Shown: piece by piece, positions 24,883 to 34,044 of the stretch
How the letters are laid out: each line of letters opens with the position of its first letter
Numbering within the stretch: the stretch's first letter is position 1
Assembly (NCBI RefSeq): GCF_051650185.1
Contig: NZ_JBOFIN010000094.1
Span: 62,001-126,000 of the forward strand
DNA from: Scandinavium sp051650185
Lineage (GTDB): Bacteria > Pseudomonadota > Gammaproteobacteria > Enterobacterales > Enterobacteriaceae
Direction of reading: 5' to 3'
DNA length: 64,000 nucleotides
Notes under the pieces: generated by a model
Seen by the model: only the letters and a program-made list of their open reading frames with translations
What the model was told of the DNA's origin: nothing
Databases searched by the model: none
Program-made: the position numbers and the translations under genes

Positions 24883-25569
24883 ATGATCGACAAAAGCGTC
24901 CCGACGCTGGAACGGGCCATCGCCGGGATCCCCGACGGTGCCACCATTATGATTGGCGGCTTTGGCCCGGCCGGACAACCCACTTTTCTGATTGATGCCC
25001 TGATCGCTCAGGGCGCACGCGACCTCACCATCATCAATAACAATGCGGGAAACGGCGAAGTGGGGCTGGCGGCGCTGCTGAAAGCCGGGCGGGTGCGCAA
25101 AATGATTTGCTCGTTCCCGCGTCAGGTGGACTCGCAGATTTTTGATGACCTCTACCGCCGTGGAAAAGTGGAGCTGGAGCTGGTGCCGCAGGGCAATCTG
25201 GCGGCGCGTATTCAGGCAGCCGGGTCAGGGCTTGGTGCGGTCTTCACACCGACGGGCTACGGCACGCCGCTGGCGGAAGGGAAAGAAACGCGTGAAATCG
25301 ACGGTCGTCACTATGTGCTGGAATACCCGATTCATGCCGACTATGCGCTGATCAAAGCGCACCAGGCTGACCGCTGGGGCAACCTGGTGTATCGCAAGGC
25401 GGCGCGTAACTTTGGCCCGATTATGGCGACGGCCGCCAAAACCACCATCGCAGAAGTCTCGGACATCGTGCCGCTTGGCGGCCTTGACCCGGAAAACGTG
25501 GTCACACCGGGGATTTTCGTTCAGCGCGTGTTTTCGCTGTCAACCCTGAATGCCGTCCAAAGCGCCTGA
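24883..25569 (+). CDS. pcaI: 3-oxoadipate CoA-transferase subunit A
   Basis: Subunit A (228 aa) of the succinyl-CoA:3-oxoadipate CoA-transferase, the step that activates beta-ketoadipate. Family I CoA-transferase alpha-subunit motifs are MIGGFGPAGQPTFLIDAL near residue 24 and GLAALLKAGRVRKMICSFPR. It is the first gene of pcaIJFBDC and its start has AAGGAG upstream. pcaJ follows after 10 bp. Confidence 0.95.
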   Translation: MIDKSVPTLERAIAGIPDGATIMIGGFGPAGQPTFLIDALIAQGARDLTIINNNAGNGEVGLAALLKAGRVRKMICSFPRQVDSQIFDDLYRRGKVELELVPQGNLAARIQAAGSGLGAVFTPTGYGTPLAEGKETREIDGRHYVLEYPIHADYALIKAHQADRWGNLVYRKAARNFGPIMATAAKTTIAEVSDIVPLGGLDPENVVTPGIFVQRVFSLSTLNAVQSA

Positions 25570-25579
25570 GGAGAACATC

Positions 25580-26236
25580 ATGCAAAAATTGACTCGCGAC
25601 GACATGGCAAAACGCGTGGCGCAGGACATTCCCGAAGGCGCGTACGTGAATCTGGGCATCGGCTTGCCGACCCGCATCGCGAACTACCTGCCTGCCGATA
25701 AGGAAATTTTCCTGCACAGCGAAAACGGCCTGCTGGGCATGGGGCCCAAACCGCAGCCGGGAGAAGAAGATCCCGAACTGATTAACGCCGGGAAAGAGTA
25801 TGTGACGTTGCTGGAAGGCGGTTGCTTTTTCCATCACGGTGATTCGTTCACCATGATGCGCGGCGGCCATCTTGATATCTGCGTGCTGGGGGCCTATCAG
25901 GTTTCCGCCAGCGGTGACCTGGCGAACTGGAGCACGGGAGCACCAGACGCGATCCCGGCGGTAGGTGGGGCGATGGATTTAGCGATTGGTGCCCGTCAGG
26001 TGTTCGTGATGATGGACCATTTAACCCGCGACGGCGAATGCAAACTGGTGGAGCACTGCTCTTATCCGCTCACTGGCGTGGGCTGCGTAAGCCGTATCTA
26101 TACCGACCTGGCGGTGATCGACATCACGCCAGACGGCCCGGTCGTGCGGGAAATGTTCAACGGTCTCTCTTTTGAAGAGTTACAGCGCATCACGCCCGTG
26201 AAGCTGACCTTCAACCAACTGGCGGAAAGCGCATAA
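25580..26236 (+). CDS. pcaJ: 3-oxoadipate CoA-transferase subunit B
   Basis: Subunit B of 218 residues, starting at MQKLTRDDMA with GAGGAG upstream; ten codons of the longer frame overlap pcaI and are excluded. The family's SENG motif, carrying the catalytic glutamate that forms the CoA thioester, is at HSENGLLGMGP near residue 50. VNLGIGLPTRIANYLP and GAMDLAIGARQVFVMMDH are also typical. Confidence 0.95.
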   Translation: MQKLTRDDMAKRVAQDIPEGAYVNLGIGLPTRIANYLPADKEIFLHSENGLLGMGPKPQPGEEDPELINAGKEYVTLLEGGCFFHHGDSFTMMRGGHLDICVLGAYQVSASGDLANWSTGAPDAIPAVGGAMDLAIGARQVFVMMDHLTRDGECKLVEHCSYPLTGVGCVSRIYTDLAVIDITPDGPVVREMFNGLSFEELQRITPVKLTFNQLAESA

Positions 26237-26242
26237 GGAATT

Positions 26243-27448
26243 ATGATGAATCAGGCCTTTATCTGCGATGCGGTGCGCACACCGTTCGGTCGGTTCGGTG
26301 GTACGCTTTCCAGCGTTCGTGCCGATGATTTAGCGGCGCTGCCGCTGAAAGCGCTGCTGGAGCGTAACCCAGGTCTTGATCCGGCGCGCATCGACGATGT
26401 GATTTACGGCTGTGCGAATCAGGCGGGCGAGGATAATCGCAACGTGGCTCGCATGGCGCTGCTGCTGGCAGGCTTGCCGGACACCGTGCCGGGCAGCACC
26501 GTCAACCGTTTGTGCGGCTCAAGCCTTGATGCCATTGGCATTGCGGCTCGGGCGATTAAAAGCGGTGAAACACAGCTGATGATTGCAGGCGGCGTTGAAA
26601 GCATGTCGCGAGCGCCTTTCGTGATGGGCAAAGCGGAAAGCGCGTTTAGCCGCAGCATGAAAATGGAAGACACCACCATCGGCTGGCGCTTCATCAACCC
26701 GCTGATGAAAGCTCTGTATGGCGTCGATTCGATGCCTGAAACGGCGGAAAACGTGGCCGGGGAATTTGGGATTTCCCGTGCCGATCAGGATGCGTTTGCA
26801 CTTCGCAGCCAGCAGCGTACCGCGGTAGCGCAGGAGAAAGGGCTGTTTGACGATGAACTTATCGCCGTCAGTGTCCCGCAGCGAAAAGGTGAAGCCCTGG
26901 CTTTCACTCGCGATGAGCATCCTCGCGCTACGTCGCTGGAAGCGCTGACTAAACTGAAAGGGGTGGTGCGAGCAGACGGCAGCGTAACGGCCGGGAATGC
27001 CTCTGGCGTGAACGATGGCGCGTGTGCCTTGCTGCTAGCCAGCGAGCAGGCGTTAATCTCAAACGATTTGCAGCCGCTGGCGCGTGTTGTCGGCATTGCC
27101 ACGGCAGGCGTTGCGCCTCGCATTATGGGATTTGGCCCGTCGCCTGCGGTACGCAAAGTGTTAGCGCAAACCGGGCTGACGCTGGATCAGATGGACGTGA
27201 TTGAACTGAATGAAGCGTTTGCGGCGCAGGCGCTGGCCGTCACGCGTTCACTGGGGTTGCCGGATGACGCGCCGCATGTGAATCCTAACGGCGGGGCGAT
27301 CGCGCTGGGGCATCCGCTTGGTGCATCAGGTGGTCGGCTGGCGATGACGGCAGCTTACCAACTCAAACGCACGGGCGGACGCTATGCGCTCTGTACCATG
27401 TGTATCGGCGTGGGTCAGGGGATCGCGTTGATTATCGAAAGAGTCTAA
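26243..27448 (+). CDS. pcaF: 3-oxoadipyl-CoA thiolase
   Basis: Thiolase of 401 residues that cleaves 3-oxoadipyl-CoA to succinyl-CoA and acetyl-CoA, the last step of the beta-ketoadipate pathway. The nucleophile Cys is in NRLCGSSLDAI near residue 90, the His in NPNGGAIALGHPLGASGGR, and the second Cys in CTMCIGVGQG near the end. Two ATGs stand in tandem; the second (26246) is better spaced from AAGGA and may be the true start. It lies 6 bp after pcaJ. Confidence 0.95.
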   Translation: MMNQAFICDAVRTPFGRFGGTLSSVRADDLAALPLKALLERNPGLDPARIDDVIYGCANQAGEDNRNVARMALLLAGLPDTVPGSTVNRLCGSSLDAIGIAARAIKSGETQLMIAGGVESMSRAPFVMGKAESAFSRSMKMEDTTIGWRFINPLMKALYGVDSMPETAENVAGEFGISRADQDAFALRSQQRTAVAQEKGLFDDELIAVSVPQRKGEALAFTRDEHPRATSLEALTKLKGVVRADGSVTAGNASGVNDGACALLLASEQALISNDLQPLARVVGIATAGVAPRIMGFGPSPAVRKVLAQTGLTLDQMDVIELNEAFAAQALAVTRSLGLPDDAPHVNPNGGAIALGHPLGASGGRLAMTAAYQLKRTGGRYALCTMCIGVGQGIALIIERV

Positions 27449-27457
27449 GGAGCCAGG

Positions 27458-28822
27458 ATGGATCTCTTAACGCCGTTGCTGCGCGAGAGCGCACTGACGG
27501 CTATTTTCAGCGACGAGCAAACCGTTCAGAGAATGCTCGATTTTGAAGCCGCGTTAGCGCGTGCTCAGGCCCGGTGCGACATTATCCCGGCATCGGCTGT
27601 GACGGCAATTGAGCAGGCCTGCAAAGTACAAAATATCAATCTTGCGGCATTAGCAGAAAGCGCCGCGAATGCCGGGAATCTGGCTATCCCACTGGTCAAA
27701 CAGCTCACCGCGAAGGTCAAAGAACAAGATCCTCAGGCAGCAAAATATGTTCACTGGGGAGCAACCAGCCAGGATGTTATCGACACGGGTTTTGTGCTGC
27801 AACTGCGCGAGGCGCTGGATCAAACCGATAAGCTTTTGAGCAGCTTGTTATCCGCGCTGGCAAAGCAGGCGGCGCAACATTGCGATACGGTGATGCCGGG
27901 CCGTACCTGGATGCAACATGCGCTCCCCGTGACTTTTGGCCTTAAGCTGGCGGGCACGCTGGATGCTTTATTGCGCTGGCAGCAGCGCTTGCATGAACTG
28001 CGTACGCGAGTGCTGGTTTTACAATTTGGCGGTGCGGCGGGAACGCTGGCCTCGCTACATGAAGAGGGCCCGGACGTTGCTCAACAGCTGGCGCATGAAC
28101 TGAATCTGACGCTGGCGGATACGCCATGGCACAGCCAGCGCGACAGATTGCTGGAAGCGGGGCACTGGTATGCGGGGGTCAGCGCAACGCTGGGCAAATT
28201 CGCCAATGATTTCTCGCTGCTAATGCAAACGGAAGTCGCCGAAGTCAGCGAACCCGTTGCGGCGGGGCGCGGTGGCTCATCGGCGATGCCGCACAAGCGC
28301 AATCCTGTAAGCTGCGCGGTGATCCTGACCGCCGTACAGCGTATGCCTGGACTCATGGCAACGCTGTATGCCAGCCAGATCCAACAGCATGAAAGGGCGC
28401 TGGGCGGCTGGCAGGCTGAGTGGGAAGTGCTGCCGGAATTGCTGACGTTAGCGGGTGGTGTGCTGACCCAAAGCGAATACCTGATCCGTGGCATGCAGGT
28501 GGACAGCCAGAAAATGCGGGCAAACCTCGATATCACTCACGGCCTCATTATGGCGGAAGCGGTCACTCTGGCGCTGGCTGAAACGCTCGGCAAACAGGAC
28601 GCGCATCATCTGGTCGAAACGCTCTGTCATCAGGCGCTGGATCAGAAGCGCCCGCTTCTTGAATTACTGGAAAACGACCCTCGCGTCAGTCCCCATTTCA
28701 CCTCAACCGAACTCAGAACGTTGCTGGATCCTTCACGGGCCACCGGCAGCGCCACTCACTTTGTGCGTCAGGTTCTGGCGCGCTATAAGGAGCAAAATCA
28801 TGATGCTTCACTATCAGCTTGA
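27458..28822 (+). CDS. pcaB: 3-carboxy-cis,cis-muconate cycloisomerase
   Basis: Fumarase/aspartase-superfamily enzyme of 454 residues that turns beta-carboxymuconate into gamma-carboxymuconolactone. The superfamily signature is GGSSAMPHKRNPV near residue 270, and HWGATSQDVIDTG and GRTWMQHALPVTFG are typical of the bacterial pcaB branch. Its 3' end overlaps the start of pcaD by 23 bp, suggesting translational coupling. Confidence 0.95.
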   Translation: MDLLTPLLRESALTAIFSDEQTVQRMLDFEAALARAQARCDIIPASAVTAIEQACKVQNINLAALAESAANAGNLAIPLVKQLTAKVKEQDPQAAKYVHWGATSQDVIDTGFVLQLREALDQTDKLLSSLLSALAKQAAQHCDTVMPGRTWMQHALPVTFGLKLAGTLDALLRWQQRLHELRTRVLVLQFGGAAGTLASLHEEGPDVAQQLAHELNLTLADTPWHSQRDRLLEAGHWYAGVSATLGKFANDFSLLMQTEVAEVSEPVAAGRGGSSAMPHKRNPVSCAVILTAVQRMPGLMATLYASQIQQHERALGGWQAEWEVLPELLTLAGGVLTQSEYLIRGMQVDSQKMRANLDITHGLIMAEAVTLALAETLGKQDAHHLVETLCHQALDQKRPLLELLENDPRVSPHFTSTELRTLLDPSRATGSATHFVRQVLARYKEQNHDASLSA

Positions 28823-29555
28823 TGGCCCTGAAGATGCGCCGGTGCTGGTGCTCTCCAACTCCATGGGCACCAGGCTCTCGCTGTGGGAGCCACAGCTTAA
28901 GGCGCTGACGGCGCACTTTCGCGTGCTGCGCTATGACATGCACGGTCACGGACAAACCCGTAAACGGGGCAAAGTGACGCTCGCCCAACTGGGTGAAGAT
29001 GTGATTGCGCTGCTCGATCACCTGAATATCGACAAAGCCTGTTTTTGCGGGATTTCAGTCGGTGGCCTGATTGGACTGTGGCTGGCGCGCTTTGCCCCGG
29101 AGCGGTTTTACGGTCTGGTGGTGGCGAACACCGCCGCAAGAATTGGCGATCAGGCAAGCTGGCTTTCACGTGCGCGTGCCGTGCGTCAGGAAGGCATGGA
29201 CGTTGTTGCCGCCGGAACCGCAGACCGCTGGTTTACACACAGCTTCCGTCAACATTACCCGGAAGTGGTGGAGCCGCTGGTGCATCAACTCGCGCAGATG
29301 GACCCGGAAGGCTATGCGGAAGGGTGTGAAGCGCTGGCCGGGGCAGACCTGCGTACTGAAGTGAGCGCGATCGCCGCGTCGGTGATGATTATCGCCGGGG
29401 AACACGATCCGGTGACGACCGTTGCTGATGCTGATTTTCTGCATCAGCAAATTGCTGGCAGCCAGCGCGTGACGTTGTCGGCCTCACACCTTTCCAATGT
29501 CGAAGCCGCAGAAGCGTTTACCGCCGCGGTGCTGACGTATTTTCGGGGGCAGTAA
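28800..29555 (+). CDS. pcaD: 3-oxoadipate enol-lactonase
   Basis: Alpha/beta hydrolase of 251 residues that opens beta-ketoadipate enol-lactone. The nucleophile elbow is GISVGG near residue 83; the acid and His are likely in AGEHDPVT and in the S.SHLSNVE block near the C-terminus. The start is the first of two tandem ATGs inside the end of pcaB, preceded by AAGGAG. The much longer open frame upstream is antisense-like noise within pcaB. Confidence 0.94.
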   Translation: MMLHYQLDGPEDAPVLVLSNSMGTRLSLWEPQLKALTAHFRVLRYDMHGHGQTRKRGKVTLAQLGEDVIALLDHLNIDKACFCGISVGGLIGLWLARFAPERFYGLVVANTAARIGDQASWLSRARAVRQEGMDVVAAGTADRWFTHSFRQHYPEVVEPLVHQLAQMDPEGYAEGCEALAGADLRTEVSAIAASVMIIAGEHDPVTTVADADFLHQQIAGSQRVTLSASHLSNVEAAEAFTAAVLTYFRGQ

Positions 29556-29936
29556 ATGAACGACGAGGACCGTTATCAGCAAGGTATGGCGGTGCGCCGC
29601 AAAGTGCTGGGTGATGCGCACGTTGACCGCACCTTAGACAATTTATCGCCGCTCAATGAAGAGTTTCAGAACTTCATCACCCGCTACGCGTGGGGCGAAA
29701 CCTGGACCCGTCCGGGGCTGGATCACCACACCCGCAGCCTGATCACCATCTCAATGCTGATAGCCCTGAACCGCGAGGCCGAGCTGAAAATGCATTTGCG
29801 GGCCGCGTTCAATAACGGCGTTACGCGCGATGAACTCAAAGAGCTGATTATGCACTCCGCGCTCTATTGCGGCCTGCCGGCCGCTAATGCCACGCTGCAT
29901 CTGGCGCAGCAGGTTTTTGACGAGATGGATGCGTGA
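29556..29936 (+). CDS. pcaC: 4-carboxymuconolactone decarboxylase
   Basis: Single-domain carboxymuconolactone decarboxylase of 126 residues, converting gamma-carboxymuconolactone to beta-ketoadipate enol-lactone. It has the family core YAWGETWTRPGLDHHTRS, then LNREAELKMHLRAAFNNGVT and HSALYCGLPAANATLHLA. The ATG abuts the pcaD stop codon. It completes a pathway from beta-carboxymuconate to succinyl-CoA and acetyl-CoA; the ring-cleaving pcaGH are not in this window. Confidence 0.95.
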   Translation: MNDEDRYQQGMAVRRKVLGDAHVDRTLDNLSPLNEEFQNFITRYAWGETWTRPGLDHHTRSLITISMLIALNREAELKMHLRAAFNNGVTRDELKELIMHSALYCGLPAANATLHLAQQVFDEMDA

Positions 29937-29940
29937 GGTT

Positions 29941-30007
29941 ATTGCCCGGCGGCGGCCATACAGGTTTTCCTTTGTAGGCCTGCGCAAGCGCAGCGCCGCC
30001 AAGCAAT
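29941..30007. repeat. REP-like palindromic element between pcaC and map paralogue
   Basis: Imperfect inverted arms (29941-29954 and 29994-30007; ATTGCxxGGCGGCG against its complement) enclose a second perfect hairpin CTGCGCAAGCGCAG at 29980-29993 and the GTAGGCCTGCGC stretch typical of enterobacterial REP/BIME units. It sits between two convergent genes, the usual REP position, and may act as a bidirectional transcript end. Confidence 0.75.
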
Positions 30008-30016
30008 CTTGCGACA

Positions 30017-30796
30017 TTACTCTGGAATAATCTCGCCTTTACGTAACGTCAGCACTTCAAAACCGTCTGCAGTCACGGCGATGGTGTGCTCCCACTGCGC
30101 CGACAATTTTTTGTCGCGAGTGACCACCGTCCAGCCGTCTTTTTTGGTTTTGATTTTGCTGTCGCCCTGATTGACCATCGGTTCAATCGTGAACACCATG
30201 CCTTCGCGCAGCACTTCGCCTGTGCCGGGTTTGCCGTAATGGAGGATCTGCGGCTCTTCGTGCATCTCGGTGCCTATCCCGTGTCCGCAATATTCCCGCA
30301 CCACGCTGTAGCCATTGCTCTCGACATAAGACTGTATGGCATGGCCGATATCCCCCAGCGTCGCGCCGGGTTTCACAGCTTTAATGCCTTTCCACATGGC
30401 TTCATAGGTTTTTTTCACCAGCCGGCGAGCCAGAGGTGAGACGTCGCCAATCAGGTACATTTTGCTGGAATCCGCAATCAGGCCGTTCTTTTCCAGCGTA
30501 ATGTCGACGTTCACTATCGCGCCGCTACGCAGATGCTCAGTTTCTTTGGGAATGCCGTGACACACCACCTCATTCACCGACGTATTCAGCACGTACGGGA
30601 AATCATATTGCCCTTTACTGGCGGGGCGGGATTGCAGCTCATTGACGATAAACGCTTCCGCCAGGTTATTGATTTCCATGGTGGTGATACCCGGCTGGAT
30701 TTTCTCATCCAGCATGGTAAACACAGAGGCCAGCAGCTCCCCGGCATGACGCTGGCGAGCAAGTTCGTCTGCTGTTTTAATGTGAATTGATGGCAT
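30017..30796 (-). CDS. Type I methionine aminopeptidase (second, non-canonical copy)
   Basis: Pita-bread-fold metalloprotease of 259 residues. All five metal ligands of E. coli Map are recognisable: two Asp in NVDITLEKNGLIADSSK, His in GHGIGTEMHEEPQILHY, Glu in VFTIEPMVN, and Glu in SAQWEHTIAV. The housekeeping map normally sits by rpsB-tsf, and this one differs clearly from E. coli Map, so I take it as a paralogue of the kind seen in Salmonella and Klebsiella. The start ATG has AAGGAGCGATGC upstream. Confidence 0.9.
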   Translation of the reverse strand: MPSIHIKTADELARQRHAGELLASVFTMLDEKIQPGITTMEINNLAEAFIVNELQSRPASKGQYDFPYVLNTSVNEVVCHGIPKETEHLRSGAIVNVDITLEKNGLIADSSKMYLIGDVSPLARRLVKKTYEAMWKGIKAVKPGATLGDIGHAIQSYVESNGYSVVREYCGHGIGTEMHEEPQILHYGKPGTGEVLREGMVFTIEPMVNQGDSKIKTKKDGWTVVTRDKKLSAQWEHTIAVTADGFEVLTLRKGEIIPE

Positions 30797-30862
30797 GCAT
30801 CGCTCCTTAGTTATTCATAAACAGAGCGTATGTGTTTAACTCGCGGATGTCACGCCTGCGGC

Positions 30863-32020
30863 TTAGTCAATCGTGCGGGGAACATCGCTCAGCCGGGTGG
30901 TCCAGGCCGAGGAGAGCATTGAGCGCTTCATGGTCCAGCCCGGGGAAATGCCCTGGCTGACAAACCACAATTTATTGCCTTTCTTGTTTTGCTTATCGAT
31001 AACGTCCATCAGCTGTTCGCTGTTGGCTCGCGGGGCAAAGTCGTCGAACAAATTGAGCTGGGCCACGCCCTGGCTGTAAAAATCGCCTAGCATTACGCCT
31101 GCTTTCTGATAACGCGGCCCTTGTTTCCAGATAACGTTGAGACAATGGGTGGCTGCGGTAATGATATCCCGGGTGTCCTGCGTGGGTGTCAGCAGGCGAA
31201 TGCCGCTGCTGTTGCTGTAATAGGGTTCGTGTTCATCGTGAGGGCTGCTTTTAATAAAAGCGGACACATAGCGGCAGAACTGATGCTCCAGACGCATTTT
31301 TTCGGCGGCACGCGCCGCCCAGGTGCAGATCCCTTCGCGCACGTCGAGATAATCGCTGGTGCGTTTGCCAAACGAGCGAGAGCTGATAATTTCCTGTTTT
31401 GTTGGCGGATACTCTTCAAATTCCAGACAGGATTCACCCCGCAACTCGCGCACGGTTCGCTCCAGCACGACGCTGAAGTTTTTGCGAATAAACCACAGGT
31501 CGCAATCTGCCAGTTTTAGCGCGTTATCCACGCCCATCGCCGTCAATCTTTTGCTGAGCCGCCGCCCGACACCCCAGACTTCATCCACTGGGACATGTTC
31601 CATTAATTTACGCTGGCGAATGGGCGAGGAGAGATCAACCACGCCTTTGGTTCCGGGATATTTTTTGGCCGCATAGTTGGCCAGCTTGGCAAGCGTTTTG
31701 GTGGGCGCAATGCCGACGCCGACCGTCAGTAAAGTGCGATTGAAGATCAGTTCGCGGATCTCACGCCCGGTTTTTTCCAGCTCGCGAATGCCCGTTAAAT
31801 CGACAAACGCTTCGTCGATGCTGTAGATATCCACTCGCGGGCAATACTCCTCCAGCGCGCTCATCACCCGATGGCTCATATCGCCATACAGCGCATAGTT
31901 GCTGCTGAAGGTCATGACGCCCATTCTCTCCAGCTGTGCTTTTTGCTTAAACCACGGTTCGCCCATTTTGATATCGAGCTTTTTGGCCTCCGCCGAGCGG
32001 GAAATAATGCAGCCGTCATT
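30863..32020 (-). pseudogene. umuC: umuC, DNA polymerase V catalytic subunit, 5'-truncated
   Basis: The frame matches E. coli UmuC (422 aa) from NDGC (about residue 34) to the end, for example AEAK, MGEPWFKQK, SSNYALYGDMS, VGVGIAPTKTLAKLANYAAKK and GDFYSQGVAQLNLFDD. The first about 33 residues are missing, including the catalytic Asp of DVNAFYASCE. Homology stops near 32020 and unrelated sequence with an in-frame TAA (32044-32042) follows. No umuD precedes it. The catalytic acidic pair SIDEAF is kept, but without the first Asp the protein cannot be an active polymerase. Confidence 0.88.
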
Positions 32021-32209
32021 GTATCTGAATGATACTAATAGTTAGTTATTGGTAATATCATGATTTTAAATGGAATTTAATTACTAACTTTTTTCAGGTT
32101 TTTTGTTCTTGATAGCATACTCAAATGAACAGGTTTAGAGGTTAATGTTGGCGAAGCTCTGAATATGGATGGACCGGTTAGCCGTGATACTAATAATACC
32201 AGTTATGAT

Positions 32210-32304
32210 CCATAGTCCACCCACCTCTTCAGCGAAAATACGATATGCCACTTTCAATCAATCCATTGAGTTATCTCATCGATGATGTCTTCTGTTCTTA
32301 ACAT
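32210..32304 (-). pseudogene. Possible AraC/SoxS-type regulator remnant
   Basis: From an ATG at 32304 the minus strand encodes MLRTEDIIDEITQWID and then a stop, and in the same frame continues KWHIVFSLKRWVDYGS. This looks like the first helix of SoxS/RamA-type regulators joined to the family's SKWHLQR.F region with the intervening stretch lost. The evidence is short and by eye. Confidence 0.3.
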
Positions 32305-32360
32305 AGAACGACGCTCACTATAAGAGGGCTGTAACACATCCTGTCCGGAATGCTAATGAT

Positions 32361-32612
32361 TTACTTATAGATTTCCGCAACCCCATGCAGTCGGTTATTC
32401 CCTGTGGTTGACAGAATTTTGAACGATGTTGCTCCTTGTTCCTCAGCCTTACGAGAGAGCGCATTCGATAAATCATCAAGCGTATAGGCATTGCTGGATG
32501 AGACTACGCCGATCTTTTCTTTCCCGTCTGCATGGTTAATTTCCTGAGCAGCAGAGGCGGCATTCACTGAAATAAACCCCATGACAAATGTAGTAATAAG
32601 TAGTGTTTTCAT
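32361..32612 (-). CDS. Exported single-domain YdgH/BhsA/McbA-like stress protein
   Basis: 83-residue protein with a signal peptide ending near NAASA-AQE and one DUF1471 domain: KIGVVSSSNAYTLDDLSNAL, then RKAEEQGATSFKILS and the tail RLHGVAEIYK. Proteins of this family (BhsA, McbA, YhcN, YjfN) are periplasmic or outer-membrane stress proteins induced by acid, metals or oxidants. The ATG has AGAGGTTCC upstream. A TGACA-N4-TGTCA inverted repeat lies 115 bp upstream, the same motif as near the two-component system at 56-60 kb. Confidence 0.88.
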   Translation of the reverse strand: MKTLLITTFVMGFISVNAASAAQEINHADGKEKIGVVSSSNAYTLDDLSNALSRKAEEQGATSFKILSTTGNNRLHGVAEIYK

Positions 32613-32726
32613 ATATGGAACCTCTTTTGGACTATACGTTCGGAACTGGATTTGTATCAGGCGGAACGCTCCCCGTCTGTATATTCAAATCTACAGACCT
32701 AAGCTGTCATAAGACTGACCGTTATA

Positions 32727-32740
32727 TGACAATGCTGTCA
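32727..32740. promoter_or_regulatory. CusR-type box, copy 1 (upstream of the BhsA-like gene)
   Basis: TGACA-ATGC-TGTCA, an exact TGACA-N4-TGTCA inverted repeat, 115 bp upstream of the DUF1471 gene. The E. coli CusR box core is TGACA-A-NN-T-TGTCA, which has this same form. Copies 2 and 3 are at 56373 and 59782. Confidence 0.55.
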
Positions 32741-32754
32741 GGGATGTAGATTGT

Positions 32755-32968
32755 TTATTTTTTTGAATACACATTCAATTCGTTAATAATGCACTCAGGT
32801 TCTTCACGCAAAGGCATATTGTCTATGTCTAATACCCCGCCATTTCTTTGTGGATCATCAGTCTGCAGGTCTGCAAACAGTGGGGTAGGATCAATGACCC
32901 ATTTTAATAGCGGTATTCACGACATGAAGGCCAATGCTTCCTGTCGCCCCTGCAATGAGTATTTTCAT
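32755..32968 (-). pseudogene. Internally deleted NAD(P)-binding short-chain/NmrA-type dehydrogenase
   Basis: Starting at 32968 with AGAAGGTTTATC upstream, the frame reads MKILIAGATGSIGLHVVNTA, a clean Rossmann start of the atypical SDR/NmrA group, and stops after 25 residues at GH. In a shifted frame just downstream, LFADLQTDDPQRNGGVLDID followed by NMPLREEP forms the usual C-terminal end of the same family, ending at 32755. About 150 residues in the middle are gone. It was probably divergently paired with the LysR gene at 33117. Confidence 0.7.
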
Positions 32969-33116
32969 GATAAACCTTCTGATAATTCGGACTTATTTTC
33001 GATATGGTCAGAATATCAATTATCATTATTGTCAGTAATAAGGCTAAAATGATTGTGTCTATGAACACCCTTCATGAGTGCGTGATGAAGGGAATGCCTC
33101 CATAAGGAAATCGCCG

Positions 33117-34010
33117 ATGCTCAAAGAAAACTTCAACGAACTGCAAATCTTTCTTGTGGTGGCAAGGGAGCGAAGTTTTACCAAAGCGGCGGGTAAACTG
33201 GGCGTTTCTCAGTCTGCACTCAGCCACGCGATGAAAGCCCTGGAAGAAAGGCTGAATATCCGCCTTTTGACCCGTACGACCCGAAGTGTTGCCCCTACAG
33301 AGGCCGGTGAGCGAATTATTGCCTGCCTTGAACCGCGTATTGCCGATCTTGAGCAGGAGCTGGAATCGCTGGTTCAACTCAACGGCACCGCCTCCGGCAA
33401 TATTCGTTTAACTGCTGGGGAGCATGCCGCGCGAAGTGTGGTATGGCCGAAGTTAAAACCCTTCCTCAGGGAATACCCGGAAATTAATCTCGAACTGGTG
33501 GTGGATAACGGCTTTGTTGATATTGTTGAGGGGCGTTTTGATGCCGGGATCCGCCTGGGCGAAAGCGTGGATAAGGACATGATTGCGGTAAGAATTGGCC
33601 CGGACATGAGAATGGCTGTGGTGGGAGCGCCGTCTTATTTCGCTGCAAACCCGGCGCCCGAAACGCCGCACGAGCTACAAAATCACCGTTGTATCAATAT
33701 GCGCCTGCCGACAGCCGGTGGGCTTTACCACTGGGAGTTTGAGAAGGATGGGAAACCGTTACGGGTCAGAGTGGAAGGGCAGGTAACGTTTAATTTGCAG
33801 GCAGAAAGGATTGATGCGGCTTTATCCGGCTTTGGTATCGCCTGTATACCTGAAGACAGAGTGCGGGATTATATAAAGTCAGGAGAGCTTATCCAGGTTC
33901 TGCAGGACTGGTGTCCATCATTCCCAGGATATTACCTCTACTACCCGAGCCGTAAGCAGCATCCGCCCGCTTTTGCGCTGATGATCGATGCACTTCGCTA
34001 TCAGGAATAA
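33117..34010 (+). CDS. LysR-family regulator (1 of 4 in the island)
   Basis: 297-residue regulator starting at MLKENFNELQ, with ATAAGGAAA 6 bases upstream; an in-frame ATG 13 codons earlier lacks such a site. The helix-turn-helix is RSFTKAAGKLGVSQSALSHA (residues 21-40). The effector domain follows with DIVEGRFDAGIRLGE and ends LQDWCPSFPGYYLYYPSRKQ, a C-terminus shared by the other island LysR proteins. It is divergent from the deleted dehydrogenase and convergent with two aldo/keto reductases, which may be its targets. Confidence 0.93.
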   Translation: MLKENFNELQIFLVVARERSFTKAAGKLGVSQSALSHAMKALEERLNIRLLTRTTRSVAPTEAGERIIACLEPRIADLEQELESLVQLNGTASGNIRLTAGEHAARSVVWPKLKPFLREYPEINLELVVDNGFVDIVEGRFDAGIRLGESVDKDMIAVRIGPDMRMAVVGAPSYFAANPAPETPHELQNHRCINMRLPTAGGLYHWEFEKDGKPLRVRVEGQVTFNLQAERIDAALSGFGIACIPEDRVRDYIKSGELIQVLQDWCPSFPGYYLYYPSRKQHPPAFALMIDALRYQE

Positions 34011-34044
34011 CGGTTCCGTCAATTGCAGAGGACCCGTCCGGGTA

